Below are positions 1-10,379 of a DNA stretch of 64,000 bases, piece after piece. Location of the stretch: contig OZ020254.1 of assembly GCA_963971285.1 (NCBI GenBank), forward strand, positions 11,036,001-11,100,000, read 5' to 3'. A program made the position numbers and the translations under genes. The notes beneath the pieces were generated by a model. It searched no databases, had not been told where the DNA came from, and was given only the letters and a program-made list of their open reading frames with translations. Source of the DNA: Astropecten irregularis (lineage: Eukaryota > Echinodermata > Asteroidea > Paxillosida > Astropectinidae). The stretch's first letter is position 1. Every line of letters starts with the position of its first letter.

Positions 1-305
1 TTGTGACTGTCCAACTGATGAATTCTGAAAACTGCATGTCTGTCTATGCTGTCTATATAACTACACGTGTCTCCATGTACTGTGGTATGTGCAAAGCTTC
101 TATAATAGGCCACGTAATAGTCAATTTGTCATAAATAATTGAACGTATAATGGCGGCAGTCTTTAATAGCCCCTTGAAAATACAATGAAGAGGCAATTGG
201 CTATAAGTAGGCCTTTAAAATTATGTTATGAACAAGAACTTGAATTATGCCTCAAGTGTTTTCGACTGACAGGAAAAAGAGATATTCTAATGTCTAGCCG
301 GCGGT
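1..305. repeat. Low-copy dispersed repeat, copy 1
   Basis: This stretch matches 19965-20310 in the same orientation. Shared landmarks are a gactgtccaact motif, ataggccacgtaatag, a taatggcggcagt block and a tail ending near gatattc..aatgtct. The copies differ by many substitutions and small indels, so the duplication is old. No open frame is conserved between them. The left limit is cut by the window edge. Confidence 0.7.
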
Positions 306-1130
306 TACTGTACGTAGGGGTGTGTGCGTGGCCGGTCGTGTGGGTGCATGCACGGTACATCCGTGCATCTCAGCTAGCTCGGTACGTACCGGGTGCCCCG
401 TACTGATCGCTCGCCGGGAACAGCTTCTTAGCCTTGGTCAAGGCTGGGGGGGGGGGGTGCAAATTATTCTTCCAAGTACGTGCTCCAAGGGACAATGGGT
501 ATTCACCTTCGTGGGAACTGGACTGTGTGACTGTGTGTACGTCACAATCATACACCTGGGGGTCGGACTTTCACATTTCAAAAGGCATTGTAAACATAAA
601 ACGAGCACGTCAGGTCAGAGTCAGGTCAGGCATCAATTTGGATCTCAACTTTTTGGCTGCGGGGACACCCAATCAATCGTGGTTCAAAATTATTAATCGC
701 GCTTTTGTCAGCGTGTTTGAATGGACCTACTAATGGAAAATATGTTTCATCAATCACCATTATGATCATTGTGTGTTTGGCAGTGCACTTTCGGATAGAA
801 AGGTTTTGTGAAGCTCGGGCTGTTCTCCCTTGGGAAAAATGGCCGAAAGACTCCAGTATATAGCAGCTGCCGGCCACTGATGATTTTTTGAATCATTGAG
901 GTCGTCACCAGCTAGGTCATGGTCATGACGTACGTATACACAGCCCTGTTTCCAAGAAGGTTGGGCTATGCATTATCCTAGTTAGGAGAACTACTTTGGA
1001 TGTATACAATTTACATTGTTCCAACCCACATCAAGCAGTGACCAATCAGTATCGCATATGCTGTAATTATTCACTACGTATTCGAAATGGCCCATGTTAG
1101 GTAAAATTATTGTATGACCTTCCAACGAAA
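306..1130. other. Upstream intergenic DNA of the EGF gene
   Basis: I see no gene here. The stretch has a poly-G run near 447-456 and several short frames on both strands without recognisable domains. It leads into the TATA box of the EGF-repeat gene and probably holds its proximal regulatory DNA, but no site can be named from sequence alone. Confidence 0.5.
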
Positions 1131-1133
1131 GTG

Positions 1134-1140
1134 TATAAAA
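1134..1140 (+). promoter_or_regulatory. TATA box of the EGF-repeat gene
   Basis: A TATAAAA heptamer lies 46 bases upstream of the ATG at 1186. The expected start of transcription, about 25-32 bases downstream, would be near 1160-1170 and give a 5' UTR of only about 20 bases. A strong TATA box with a short leader suits a regulated gene for a secreted protein. The start site itself is not visible. Confidence 0.6.
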
Positions 1141-1185
1141 ACCGGTTGATCATTGTGAGTGAGCGTATACCGTAATCAACATAGA

Positions 1186-1240
1186 ATGAAGGTACTGGTG
1201 TGTTTACTGATTGCACTCGCTGCTCTCTGCCTATGCGCAC
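1186..1240 (+). CDS. EGF gene exon 1: signal peptide
   Basis: The ATG at 1186 opens a frame reading MKVLVCLLIALAALCLCA, a typical signal peptide with one Lys, a hydrophobic core and a small residue before the likely cleavage site at the exon end. The exon ends after the first base of a codon at a GTAAGT donor (1241), so the next exon must start in phase 1, as all downstream exons do. The start is chosen because it is the first ATG after the TATA box and gives the signal peptide. The exon has no other domain. Confidence 0.85.
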
Positions 1241-1314
1241 GTAAGTAGATTGTATTACAGTTGTTGTTGTTTCGGGTGTGTGTGATCATGGAGCAAAGGA
1301 ACTTGACTTTGCTC

Positions 1315-1640
1315 CAAGGTAGTATCATACTTTGGTAAGAGACCAAAACAGAAATGTTCACATATTTACATATAACTTTCAGGGTATGAAGATGGTGCTA
1401 GTAGAAACATACCGTTCAAATTTTTCCACCTGAAATGGTGTATTTATCCAGAAATTAGTCAAACAACGACCGAAAATCTGTTTGATCCTTTAAAAGATCA
1501 AAAATAAAAGAGAAAAGACTTAAGAAATACCGTGGCCGTTTTTTTACAATTTTCTCAAAAGTGGGCACCGTATGGATCTGAAATTTTCACAGATGACTGT
1601 GACTGTATCTTCCTTGATATTTTTGCCCATGAATCTGTTC
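1315..1640 (+). mobile_element. TTAA MITE copy, right end lost
   Basis: Left end aggtagtatcatactttggt is intact, although the flank reads CCAA. The interior follows the family through tttgcccatgaatctgt and then stops. Located in EGF intron 1. Confidence 0.8.
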
Positions 1641-2019
1641 TTATATGTCTTATAAACAAGAATTGTATTTGTTTCATTTTTTTTTTACCAATCGTTATTC
1701 TCCATCTTTAAAGAGGGCCACTAGAACCCGTTACTTTTATGGACTGTGGTGTTCGTACAGATACCGCGGGCGGGAAACAACACAAACAACAGGCCAGTCC
1801 GGGGAGCTCGCTGCAGCTTGATTAGTAGTAAACTTGTGGTCCGATAAATTTTTTAAAGGCCTGTTGGTAATTATGTGGCACAAAAGGTTATATATTCCTA
1901 CTTAATTATATAAATCTATTGGGATGAAGATGGAGATCAAAGGTATCAGCCTTAGGGTGGTATTGCCAAATTGTCAGACGTCCTTCCGTCTCTGATTCGA
2001 CTTGACGACGTCTGTTTAA

Positions 2020-2356
2020 AGGTAATATCATACTTTGGTTTTTGTCAAAGAAATGCAGATTCATGGACAACAATTAGGAAGATGTGCAGTAACACCAACA
2101 ACCATCTGTAAAAATTCCAGTCCCATACGGTGCCTACCTTTTGAGAAAACAGTGAAAAACGACCACAGTATTTCTTCAGTCTTTTCTGTTTCATTGTTGA
2201 TCTTTAAAAGATCAGAAATAATTTTGGTCACAGACTGGTTGTACTCCTTTTTGGAGGATAAAATCAGCATTTCAGGCAAACATTTGTTAACGGTATGTTA
2301 TAGGTAAATATGTGAAGATTTCTGTTTCGGTATGCTACCAAAGTATGATACTACCT
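2020..2356 (-). mobile_element. TTAA MITE copy, reverse orientation
   Basis: 337 bp, flanked by TTAA at 2016-2019 and 2357-2360. Ends aggtaatatcatactttggt and accaaagtatgatactacct. Confidence 0.9.
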
Positions 2357-3577
2357 TTAATAAGCACTGGTGTCGATTTCTTTTCATGATTGGGGGGGAT
2401 GATTGGTTATTAATTTTGGTGTCCCCGGCGAGGGAGCGAAGCGACCGAGCGGGGGAGGCTGTGGGAGGTGGGATACCCCCTCCCAAAACAGGGACTTTTT
2501 GATAAAAACAGAGTCGAAAAGTCATTTAGAGCATTTAAAAATGATATTCAGAAGAATTAAACAGTATAAATTCACTGCGATGACTCAAAGAACAACAAGG
2601 ATCATGCAATATTTCTATACAATAAACTTGAATGACATTCAACCTCAAAAGATTGGGGGGATGATAATACACGCCATACCCCCACCTCAAATATTGGGGG
2701 GGGGGGGAATATATTCCCCATCACCCCCCAGGATCGACACCCATGTTAATAAGTCATATGTTGCTCGATAGGTTTCATCATCTGAAATAGCTGAAAGAAT
2801 GCTCATTCTCTAACACATTTCTTTTTGGTCAAGTGAGCAAGTGTCGGTACAGTCTTAGTTTACTTCCATTTTTCAATTATCAGGTTTTCAATCCGACATC
2901 CGAAATGTCGCAACGGGTTAAATTTTTTTCCTGATAGTGATTAGCACTTCGAATATTCCGAGTAGGAACAGCTTTTGTTAAAGGGTATAATACATGATCG
3001 GTAAAGGTCACAGAACATTATGTGCATGAAATAATAAATCTGTGAAATTTTGAGCTCAATTGGACATCTGATTCACAAAAAAAAAAACGAAAACCTGACT
3101 CAAGTTTTCTTATAGAACATAAAGAATGGTTTTGATCTTAGCCCGAGATCAAAATTTATTTCAATCTTTGTTTGACTTATTTCAGGATAAATTAGGATAA
3201 ATTTGGGAAGAATGAATAGAGCCCATAAAGCACACTGTTTATCTTGGTGTTAGCTGTTACGGAACTCAGCATCGATATAATGTGACGTATTTCTTTATGA
3301 TGTAGAACAATATAAAAACAATTTAAAAATTGCAAGTAGCGCTTTATTGACTAAGTAGAGTTTAAAATGTGCATGGGCTTTCGTAGCAACTACTTCTCCA
3401 TCAGATGTCAAATTTTGGTCAGTTGAGGTTTCCCAGTATTGGGTCTAAAATACGTCTAACAATTTATATTTCGCGTTTGCCGCTTTGGAGGTACCAAGGG
3501 CCAACTGCTTGCAGATTCTGGTCCAAAAGAGGATTGTTGCTGAGTGATGTGGTATTTTTTTTTCTTTTCTCGGAAAG

Positions 3578-3688
3578 ATGCCTGTAGCAGTTCGCCGTGT
3601 CAGAACGGCGGCTCCTGTATCGTCGACGGTAGCGATTACCAATGCCAGTGCCCACAGGGATTTTATGGTAACAACTGTCAGAATTCCA
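3578..3688 (+). CDS. EGF gene exon 2: one EGF module (duplicate copy 1)
   Basis: The exon encodes one six-cysteine EGF module beginning [19 protein letters not shown] fits the POGLUT1 O-glucose consensus and CQNGGSC the O-fucose consensus. It is phase 1 at both ends, with a pyrimidine-rich tract and AAG acceptor upstream and a GTAAGT donor at 3689. Exon 4 (5521-5631) is nearly identical in the encoded protein, differing mainly at SD/SN, QGF/QEF and GNN/GDN. Compared with the related exon 6, the acceptor lies one codon further in, because the upstream TAG has become CGG. Confidence 0.85.
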
Positions 3689-4108
3689 GTAAGTGACACT
3701 CACTGTACCGTAGCAAAAGGCGAATAGCCTTGGTTTTTCACGTGGGAATTAAATTGTGTCCACCTAAATGCAATTGAAAAAATTAAAAAGCTGCAGGAAA
3801 ATATTGGATCTTTCCGTGTTTACGCGCCAATTCCTTGAAAAACACGCTGGTTATGTATAGATTGCATTTCTACTCCTAATAAAACATAGAACATAATTAT
3901 AGCAGGAGCGAATTTTAGAAGATGACGTGACGTGCGAAGGGTTAAGCCCTCCCCTACCCTCCCCCACTGAAAAACTGGATAACCGTCAAACAATTCCTAT
4001 TATACGTATTCGTGTCGTTTGTAGATATCTTTTCGAAAATATAAAAAAAAACACAGAAGGAAACAAAATGTTTCAACTAATTTTTGTGAGTTCTGTTTTC
4101 TGTGATAG

Positions 4109-4336
4109 CTGGTGTCTGTGACAGTTCGCCTTGTCAAAATGGCGGTACCTGTTCACCCTTCCTTACCGATTACATTTGCATTTGTGATACGGGATACACT
4201 GGTAGCAACTGCGAGAGTACTTACCAAGATCCATGCAGTCAGGTTCAATGCCTCAACGGGGGCACGTGCGTCAACCTCTTAGACACCGCGTACTGCAATT
4301 GTGCACCCGGGTATACTGGACAGGCTTGCGAAACAG
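4109..4336 (+). CDS. EGF gene exon 3: two EGF modules (duplicate copy 1)
   Basis: The exon encodes two six-cysteine EGF modules. The first starts [12 protein letters not shown], the second CSQVQCLNGGTC. Both modules end in the pattern C-x-x-G-Y-T-G-x-x-C (CDTGYTGSNC, CAPGYTGQAC), the consensus for EOGT O-GlcNAc. The acceptor is GATAG at 4104-4108 and the donor GTAAGT at 4337, phase 1 at both ends. Exon 5 (6055-6288) is its duplicate and is two codons longer, with changes in the second module and at the 3' end. Confidence 0.87.
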
Positions 4337-4440
4337 GTAAGTTACACTTATACCGTTCAGTGGAAGAAGCGAATAGCATAAACCAACAACAGGATTTTAC
4401 TTGGAACAAAATGATAGGCGTTGTTGTTGAATGTTATTGC

Positions 4441-5030
4441 TTAATAATAATAATAATAATAAACAGTTCTTATATAGCGCATATCCCAAAAAGTAAATTT
4501 AAGTCTCTATGCGCTTAGGGAAAATAAGAGAGTAAATGAAACAAAAGAGTATAGACAATGGAAAATGACATACATTGCCATACAACAATTACTGTAATAG
4601 GTTACTAAAGTAATGAGTTTTTAAATGACTCTTGAATGTGTTAATGTGATCGACTTCCTTGATAGTTTCTGGTAAGTTATTCCATAATTCTGCGGCTGTC
4701 ATTTGGAAAGATCTTGCACCATAAAAATTAGTTGATATTGAAGGAGTAAGCAAAAGAGATTTGGATTTGGAACAAAGATTTCTAACTGGAGTATATTTTA
4801 TCAGTTGTTGTATATAAGCCGGGCCCAATTCTTGCATGCAAATAAAAAAACTAATGTTAAGATCTTAAAGTTAATGCGACAACTAACTGGGAGCCAATGT
4901 AATTGTTGCAAAACTGGAGTGATGTGATCATTGGGCCGAGTTCGAGTTTCCAACCTAGCCGCAGAATTTTGGATTCGTTGTAATTTCTTTATATGATTAT
5001 CTGGAAGGCCATATAAAAATAGCATTACAG
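4441..5030 (-). mobile_element. 5'-truncated CR1/L2-type LINE fragment, broken
   Basis: Read on the minus strand, 5037-4801 and 4837-4589 encode pieces typical of the C-terminal end of a non-LTR retrotransposon polymerase, for example LQRIQNSAARL, HITPVLQQLHWLPV and AAELWNNLPETIKEVD. The two pieces lie in different frames, so the copy has a frameshift, and the 5' part is missing. The 3' end carries the motif GCGCTATATAAG followed by an (ATT)n tail, as in CR1/L2-like elements. It sits inside the first copy of the duplicated block. The second copy has about 85 bases of ordinary intron at this place. Confidence 0.8.
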
Positions 5031-5520
5031 ATGGCACATGTACACTACAAGGTGAGCCTACTACGCCAATTTAATCATTCTATACATGTAAGCAGTTGTG
5101 TAGACAGCTCCATGCTTCAAGTATGTCTGTAGAATAATTACCGGTGCACTTTGGGTATATTTCTCCTATATAGCCAGATAAGCCACTTTGAGACATGCTC
5201 GGGCCGATTTCATAAAACTTACAAGGAGTCACAGAGTCAAGTCGTACCTTCACCAATAAAAAACAAAACAAATGCAATTAGCACTTTATTGCAGACTAAC
5301 TAGAGTTTAAAATGTGCATGGGCTTTCGTAGCAACAACTTCTCCATCAGATGTCAAATAATGGTCAGTTGAGGTTTTCCAATATTGGGCCTAAAATACGT
5401 CTAACAATTTATATTTCGCGTTTGCCGCATCGGTGGAACCAAGGGCCAACTGCTTGCAGATTCTGGTCCAAAAGAGGATTGTTGCTGAGTGATGTGGTAT
5501 TTTTTTCTTTTCTCGGAAAG

Positions 5521-5631
5521 ATGCCTGTAGCAGTTCGCCGTGTCAGAACGGCGGCTCCTGTATCGTCGACGGTAGCAATTACCAATGCCAGTGCCCACAG
5601 GAGTTTTATGGTGACAACTGTCAGAATTCCA
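5521..5631 (+). CDS. EGF gene exon 4: one EGF module (duplicate copy 2)
   Basis: This is the copy of exon 2, again 111 nt and phase 1 at both ends, with the same AAG acceptor and GTAAGT donor. It encodes one EGF module with six cysteines, starting DACSSSPC once the G from the preceding exon completes the first codon. O-glucose and O-fucose consensus motifs are kept. The coding frame is intact in both duplicates, so both are likely used. Confidence 0.85.
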
Positions 5632-6054
5632 GTAAGTGACACTCACTGTACCGTAGCAAAAGGCGAATATAGCCTTGGTTTTTCACGTGGGAACAAATTG
5701 TGTCCACCCAAATGCAATTGAAAAAAATAAAAACCTGCTGGAAAATATCGGATCTTTCAGTGTTTACGCGCCAATTCCTTGAAAAACACGCTGGTTATGT
5801 ATAGATTGCATTTCTACTCCTAATAAAACATAGAACATAATTATAGCAGGAGCGAATTTTAGAAGATGACGTCACGTGCGAAGGGTTAAGCCATCCCCAC
5901 CCCCTCCCCCACTGAAAAACTGGATAACCGTCAAACTGTTCATATTATACGTATTCGTGTCGTTTGTAGATATCTTTTCGAAAATAGAAAAAAAAAAAAC
6001 AGAAGGAAACAAAATGTTTCAACTAATTTTTGTGAGTTCTGTTTTCTGTGATAG

Positions 6055-6288
6055 CTGGTGTCTGTGACAGTTCGCCTTGTCAAAATGGCGGTACCTGTTC
6101 ACCCTTCTTTACCGATTACACTTGCATTTGTGATACGGGATACACTGGTAGCAACTGCGAGAGTATTTACCAAGATCCATGCAGTCAGGTTCAATGCCTC
6201 AACGGGGGCACGTGCGTCATTTTCTTAGGCAGCTTAGCGGACTGCAATTGTGCACCCGGGTATACTGGACAGGCTTGCGAAAGTACAG
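6055..6288 (+). CDS. EGF gene exon 5: two EGF modules (duplicate copy 2)
   Basis: This is the copy of exon 3, with two EGF modules and all twelve cysteines. It is 234 nt against 228 nt in exon 3. One extra codon is in the C3-C4 loop of the second module and one near the 3' end. Borders are GATAG and GTAAGT, phase 1 at both ends. The EOGT-type motif is kept in both modules. The in-frame length changes show selection for an open frame after duplication. Confidence 0.86.
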
Positions 6289-6727
6289 GTAAGTTACACT
6301 TATACCGTTCAGTGGAAGAAGCGAATAGCATAAACCAACAACAGGATTTTACTTGGAACGAAATGATAGGCGTTGTTGTTGAATGTTATTGTTTATATCA
6401 GCAGCATGAAGAACAATAACATACTAAATGGTTGCCATTTTATGTTCAGCTATTTTTCACCTGCAAATCGCTAATGGCACATGTACACTACAAGGTAAGC
6501 CTACTACGTCAATTTAATGTAGACCGCTCCATATGCTTCACGTATGTCTGCATTATACACATGTATAGGTGCACCTTTGGTAAAGTTGTCCTTTATAGCC
6601 AGGGCTCGATTTCAGAGTCATACAAAGTCGCAAATCGACCATAGATTTGAAACTTTGAGGAATAAAGTCCTACTTGATAATACCTGTCACCATAATGCCC
6701 TCTGTACTCATACAACTACATATATCG

Positions 6728-7400
6728 TCACATTTTGGTAAGTTAGTGAGGTTTTCCAATATAGGGCTTAAAGGTAGTATCATACTTAGGTAAGAAACCA
6801 AAACAGAAATGTGCACAGATTTACGTATAACTTTCAGGGTATGAAGATGGTGCTGATAGAAACCTACCGATAACATTTTCCCGCCTGAAATGGTGTATTC
6901 ATCCAGAAATTTGTAAAACAACGACCGAAAATCTTTTTGATCTTTTATAAAAAGATCAAAAATAAAAGAGAAAAGACTTAAGAAATACTGTGGCCGTTTT
7001 TCACGATTTTCTCAAAAAGTGGGCACCGTATGGGACTGAAATTTTCACAGATGACTGTGACTGTATCTTCCTTGATATTTTTGCCCATGAATCTGTATTT
7101 CTTTGACAAAAACCAAAGTATGATACTACCTTTAAAACACGTCTAACAATTTATGTTTCGCGTTTGCAACTTTGGTGGTACCAAGAGTCAGCTTGCAGAT
7201 ACTCGTCTAATGATTTACACAAAAAGAGGATTCTTGCTGATTGTGATGTGTTTCTTTTCTTTTCTCTAGAAGATGCCTGTATGAGTTCGCCGTGTCAACA
7301 TGGCGGCTCCTGTTTTGCAGACGGTAGCAATTACCAATGCCAGTGCCAGCCGGGAATAAATGGTACCAACTGCGAGAATATTGTAGATCCCTGTATTAAC
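6728..7400 (+). repeat. Third, partial copy of the EGF intron-exon block
   Basis: The intron ahead of exon 6 and the first EGF half of that exon resemble the sequence around exons 2 and 4: a lacgtctaac-like segment (acgtctaacaatttat), tttcgcgtttgc, and the exon start gatgcctgt. A TTAA MITE (6772-7131) splits the homology at a cttaaaa site. It is more diverged than units 1 and 2, so it is an older duplicate. Confidence 0.7.
6772..7131 (+). mobile_element. TTAA MITE copy inside the duplicated EGF intron
   Basis: 360 bp, flanked by TTAA at 6768-6771 and 7132-7135. The related introns at 3450 and 5390 lack it and read ggtctaaaatacg and ggcctaaaatacg there, showing that it inserted after the block was duplicated. 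Confidence 0.9.
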
Positions 7401-7515
7401 TACATATGCCTCAACGGGGGGACATGTTCCTCTGATTTCAACTTACACGGAGATCCATCTTCTTGGCAATGCGAATGTGCATACGGATTCTATGGATATA
7501 CGTGCGAAGTTGCAA
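7270..7515 (+). CDS. EGF gene exon 6: two EGF modules, NAGNAG acceptor
   Basis: Two EGF modules, starting DACMSSPCQHGGSC and DPCINYICLNGGTC. CMSSPC fits the O-glucose consensus. The second module has a longer C3-C4 loop with a Trp (SSWQC). The exon is 246 nt, phase 1 at both ends, with donor GTAAGT at 7516. The acceptor reads TAGAAG at 7267-7272, a tandem NAGNAG site. Use of the first AG gives Glu-Asp before Ala-Cys, and use of the second gives Asp alone. The duplicated exons 2 and 4 keep only the second AG. Confidence 0.86.
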
Positions 7516-8063
7516 GTAAGTTACCACAAAGACTGTCGCCTGGAATTACAGTTTGAAGTGTTTTTGGGGGAAGTTAGGTTTTGAGTGACCAAGGCTCGAT
7601 TTCAAGTCCTACGATTGATAGTTAGTTACGATGAGTTTGGTGAAATCCACACAATGTCAGACAAATCCGAATCTGAGAATTATTTACCCAAATAGAGCTT
7701 CTAAATAACTAGTGATGCGACCTGCCGATGCTGATGAAACCGTTAATGTGACAGTTTTTGACGAATCCCTTATGATCGATGGTTACTCGAAGGATAACCA
7801 GTCGTATCGTATAGGGATGTATTAAATGTACCATAAGTCCTACACGATTGGTTGTAAGTTACGATGAGTTTGGTGAAATTGACCACGGGTTAGATTGACA
7901 AAGGAATCTTAACTGAAACGAGAACTCCACAGAACACAAGTAATTAATGTCCAGAAATGGAAAACCGCCAAATTAAAATAATTATTGAATCAAATTATTA
8001 TGATATAGGCATATAGATATCTTTGTTTTGAACCAATGTGCTGACTTCACTTTCCTCTGACAG
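7516..8063 (+). other. EGF gene intron 6
   Basis: About 550 bases without coding potential. Two degenerate arms around 7590-7640 and 7830-7890, containing tcctac..gattg and ttacgatgagtttggtgaaa, resemble the GGGTCGATTTCACC palindromic family seen at 31.8 and 48.9 kb. Confidence 0.5.
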
Positions 8064-8300
8064 CTTACAATTGTAGCCTTAATTCGCCTTGTGAAAATGG
8101 CGGCTCCTGTATCAGCAGCGGTAACGTTTACTATTGCCTATGCACGATGGGATTCAATGGTACCCACTGCGAGACTACCGATGAAAGGCCATGCAATCTA
8201 AACCCATGCCTCAACGGGGGCACCTGTCACTTAACCTATTCTCAAAGTGAATACTGTGAATGTGCCACCGGGTACTACGGAGACACCTGCCAGAATACAT
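8064..8300 (+). CDS. EGF gene exon 7: two EGF modules
   Basis: Two EGF modules. The first starts CSLNSPCENGGSC, with one residue more than the O-glucose consensus allows between its first two cysteines. The second starts CNLNPCLNGGTC and ends CATGYYGDTC. All twelve cysteines are present. The exon is 237 nt, phase 1 at both ends, with acceptor TCTGACAG and donor GTAAGT at 8301. An NGT sequon lies in the first module (GFNGTHC). Confidence 0.87.
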
Positions 8301-8370
8301 GTAAGTTACACTCACTGTACCGTATAGCAAAAGGCAAATAGCTTAAACCAGGCGTGGTTTTTCACATGGG

Positions 8371-8522
8371 CACAAATGGGAGACTTTTGGAGAACCGGTC
8401 TTGAGTCAACAGCGCAAGCGCAAACCATGCTTGCGCAATTGTGAGCATGCGCGCGTTGTTTTGCGCGTGCGTGCGCTTATGCTGTTGACTTTAGACCGGT
8501 TCTCCAAAAGTCTCCCATTGTG
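8371..8522. mobile_element. Palindromic MITE (ACCGGTTCTCC family), copy 1
   Basis: Imperfect inverted repeat with arms tgggagacttttggagaacc and its complement, then gtcaacagcgc and gctgttgac, around a GC-rich centre of alternating purine-pyrimidine (tgcgcgtgcgtgcgc). It has a related copy at 34149-34320 and sits in intron 7 of the EGF gene. No target duplication can be assigned with certainty. Confidence 0.75.
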
Positions 8523-8820
8523 TCCACCAAAATGCAAAATGGGTGCCATTTTATTTTCAGCTTTTGTTCAACTGCAAATCGTTCGCAGGTTTTAACTCCG
8601 ATTCCGCGGACAAAGTGTTGCAGACTTTGGGACTTGATTTCATCGAAATTCGGGCTCTTTTTTATTTTTAGCCCCCTTCCTCTTTCCTGAAAGCTAAAAA
8701 CCAAAACATTTCTTAAACCAGATTATTGAACGTGGTGTTCTTTAGATATCAACTTTTTGAATTAAGAAAACAAAAACCAAGAAAATGTGCCTTTTTTAAA
8801 TATTATTTCTGTTTTTATAG

Positions 8821-9048
8821 TTGATCCCTGTCCAAATTCGCCGTGTCAACATGGCGGGTTCTGTATTTCCAACGATAGCGGTTACGTTTGCAATTGCCAG
8901 CTGGGATTCATTGGTACCAACTGCGAGGGCGCTCCGTGCGGCGCAGGGTACTGCCACAACGGGGCCACTTGTTTGGTAGACGCATATGGCGAGCCTTGGC
9001 AATGTATTTGTACACAGGGTTACATCGGGCAAATGTGTGATATTCCAG
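8821..9048 (+). CDS. EGF gene exon 8: two EGF modules
   Basis: Two EGF modules. The first starts DPCPNSPCQHGGFC. The second has a shortened C1-C2 spacing, starts APCGAGYCHNGATC and has a Trp-containing C3-C4 loop (GEPWQC) like exon 6. It is 228 nt, phase 1 at both ends, with acceptor TTTTTATAG and donor GTAAGT at 9049. The O-fucose consensus is kept in the second module (CHNGATC), but the first has Phe at that position. Confidence 0.87.
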
Positions 9049-9368
9049 GTAAGTTTAACTCACTGTTCAATAGAAGAGGCGAAAAGCTTCAACTTTACAA
9101 CATGATTAAAACGAAAGGATAGTAGGTGCCGCTTTAAATGTTAACTTTATACTTTGGGTGTTTTCACATGCTGATTCGTGGGCATAAATATTAAGAAAGA
9201 TACATTAACAATCATCTATGAACATTTCAGTCCAATATACGGTACCCTCTTTTTTGAGAAAACGTTCATATTGTTTTTTTTTTTTAGAAATCTATTCACG
9301 GGAGTGTTGACCTCACCCCGAGATCATAAAGTTTTTGGCTTTTGTTGAACACCTTTCTGTATTACACA

Positions 9369-9500
9369 GTGGGTGCATTCGTTTAGCTCACTCGGGTCGA
9401 CCCCAGTCAACCTCGTCCCCCATTCTCTCGCTTGTTTTGTGCAGTTAAACACAACCATTCCCAGTAAGGGCTGACTCGTGTTAGCTAAAGGAACGCACCC
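9369..9500. mobile_element. GGTGCRTTCGTTTAGCT palindromic MITE, copy 1
   Basis: Terminal inverted repeats gtgggtgcattcgtttagct and agctaaaggaacgcaccc bound a 130-bp element. AGT flanks it on both sides, a possible 3-bp duplication. The related copy is at 47117-47247. Both contain a ctttgttttgtgcag-like centre (cttgttttgtgcag). Confidence 0.7.
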
Positions 9501-9626
9501 AGTATTTCGATCAGAAACGAATAAACTCTATGTTAATACCATCACCATCTTTATTCCCTGTACGTTTTAGGCAAATATGTGAGGATTACTGTTTTGGTTC
9601 CTACCAATGATTGCAGTACCTTTTAA

Positions 9627-9989
9627 AGGTACATGTAGTATCAAACTTTAGTAAGAGACCAAAACAGAAATGTTCACAGTTTTACGTATAACTTTCAGGG
9701 TATGAAGATGATGCTAGTAGAAACCTACCGTTAAAACGTTTCCGCCTGAAATGGTGTATTTATCCAGGAATTAATAAAACAACGACCGAAAATCTTTTTG
9801 ATCTTTTAAAAGATCAAAAATAAAAGAGAAAAGACTTAAGAAATACTGTGGCCATTTTTCACTGTTTTCTCAAAAAGTGGGCACCGTATGGGACTGACAT
9901 TTTCACAGATGACTGTTACTGTATCTGTCTTGATATTTTTGCCCATGAATGTGTATTTATTTGACAAAAACCAAAGTATGATATTACCT
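9627..9989 (+). mobile_element. TTAA MITE copy
   Basis: Flanked by TTAA at 9623-9626 and 9990-9993. A six-base acatgt insertion lies in the left terminal repeat. Otherwise typical. Confidence 0.88.
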
Positions 9990-10151
9990 TTAAGTCAACA
10001 AAGTTTGACCAGTTTGTGTGAACCGATGGATAACCTTCTAGCCAGAACAATTCTTAAAAGAAATGATTGCACGTGTCTTTAGTAAATACCTTTTCGGATA
10101 AAAAAGGGGAATTTTTTTTGCACCAATGTGGTTTTCTTTTCTCTTCTATAG

Positions 10152-10379
10152 GTCATATCTGTGACACTTCGCCGTGTCAAAATGGCGGCCAATGTTGGCA
10201 CACTGCCATCTATTCCGAATACTCTTGCCTATGCCCGTCGGAATTCACTGGTACCAACTGCGAGAGTAGTACAGATCACTGCAGTGATATCCAATGCATC
10301 AACGGAGGCACGTGTAATAGTGATTCCGATTTCTGCAATTGTGTACACGGGTACATTGGACAATTCTGCGAGGATAAAG
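10152..10379 (+). CDS. EGF gene exon 9: two EGF modules
   Basis: Two EGF modules starting CDTSPCQNGGQC and CSDIQCINGGTC. The first has Thr where the O-glucose consensus wants Ser, and Gln at the O-fucose position. The second keeps the O-fucose motif and has a very short C3-C4 loop (NSDSDFC). It is 228 nt, phase 1 at both ends, with acceptor TCTATAG and donor GTAAGT at 10380. Confidence 0.87.

Larger units (their letters stand above)
1241..3577 (+). other. EGF gene intron 1
   Basis: This 2.3-kb intron has no further EGF exon that I can find. It carries a right-truncated TTAA MITE (1315-1640), a complete one (2020-2356), a G-rich palindromic segment at 2385-2745, and a degraded member of a second TTAA family from about 2980. 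The last 250 bases belong to the duplicated intron-exon block. Confidence 0.6.
3327..5262 (+). repeat. Tandem duplication unit 1 of the EGF gene
   Basis: The block from the intron ahead of exon 2 through the intron after exon 3 recurs at 5270-6650 with high identity in exons and introns. Landmarks are gtttaaaatgtgcatgggct (near 3359 and 5306), and atggcacatgtacactacaa (5031 and 6474). Unit 1 is longer only because of the LINE fragment at 4441-5030. Confidence 0.85.
5270..6650 (+). repeat. Tandem duplication unit 2 of the EGF gene
   Basis: This is the second copy of the intron-exon block, with exons 4 and 5. It lacks the LINE insertion and preserves the probable pre-insertion sequence at about 6390-6474. 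The offset between the copies is 1943 bases at exon 2/4 and 1946 at exon 3/5. Confidence 0.85.
9049..10151 (+). other. EGF gene intron 8, packed with MITEs
   Basis: The 1.1-kb intron is almost entirely transposon-derived. A degraded MITE spans about 9180-9622. It is interrupted by a GGTGC-family MITE at 9369-9500 and followed directly by a complete TTAA MITE at 9627-9989. Confidence 0.65.
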
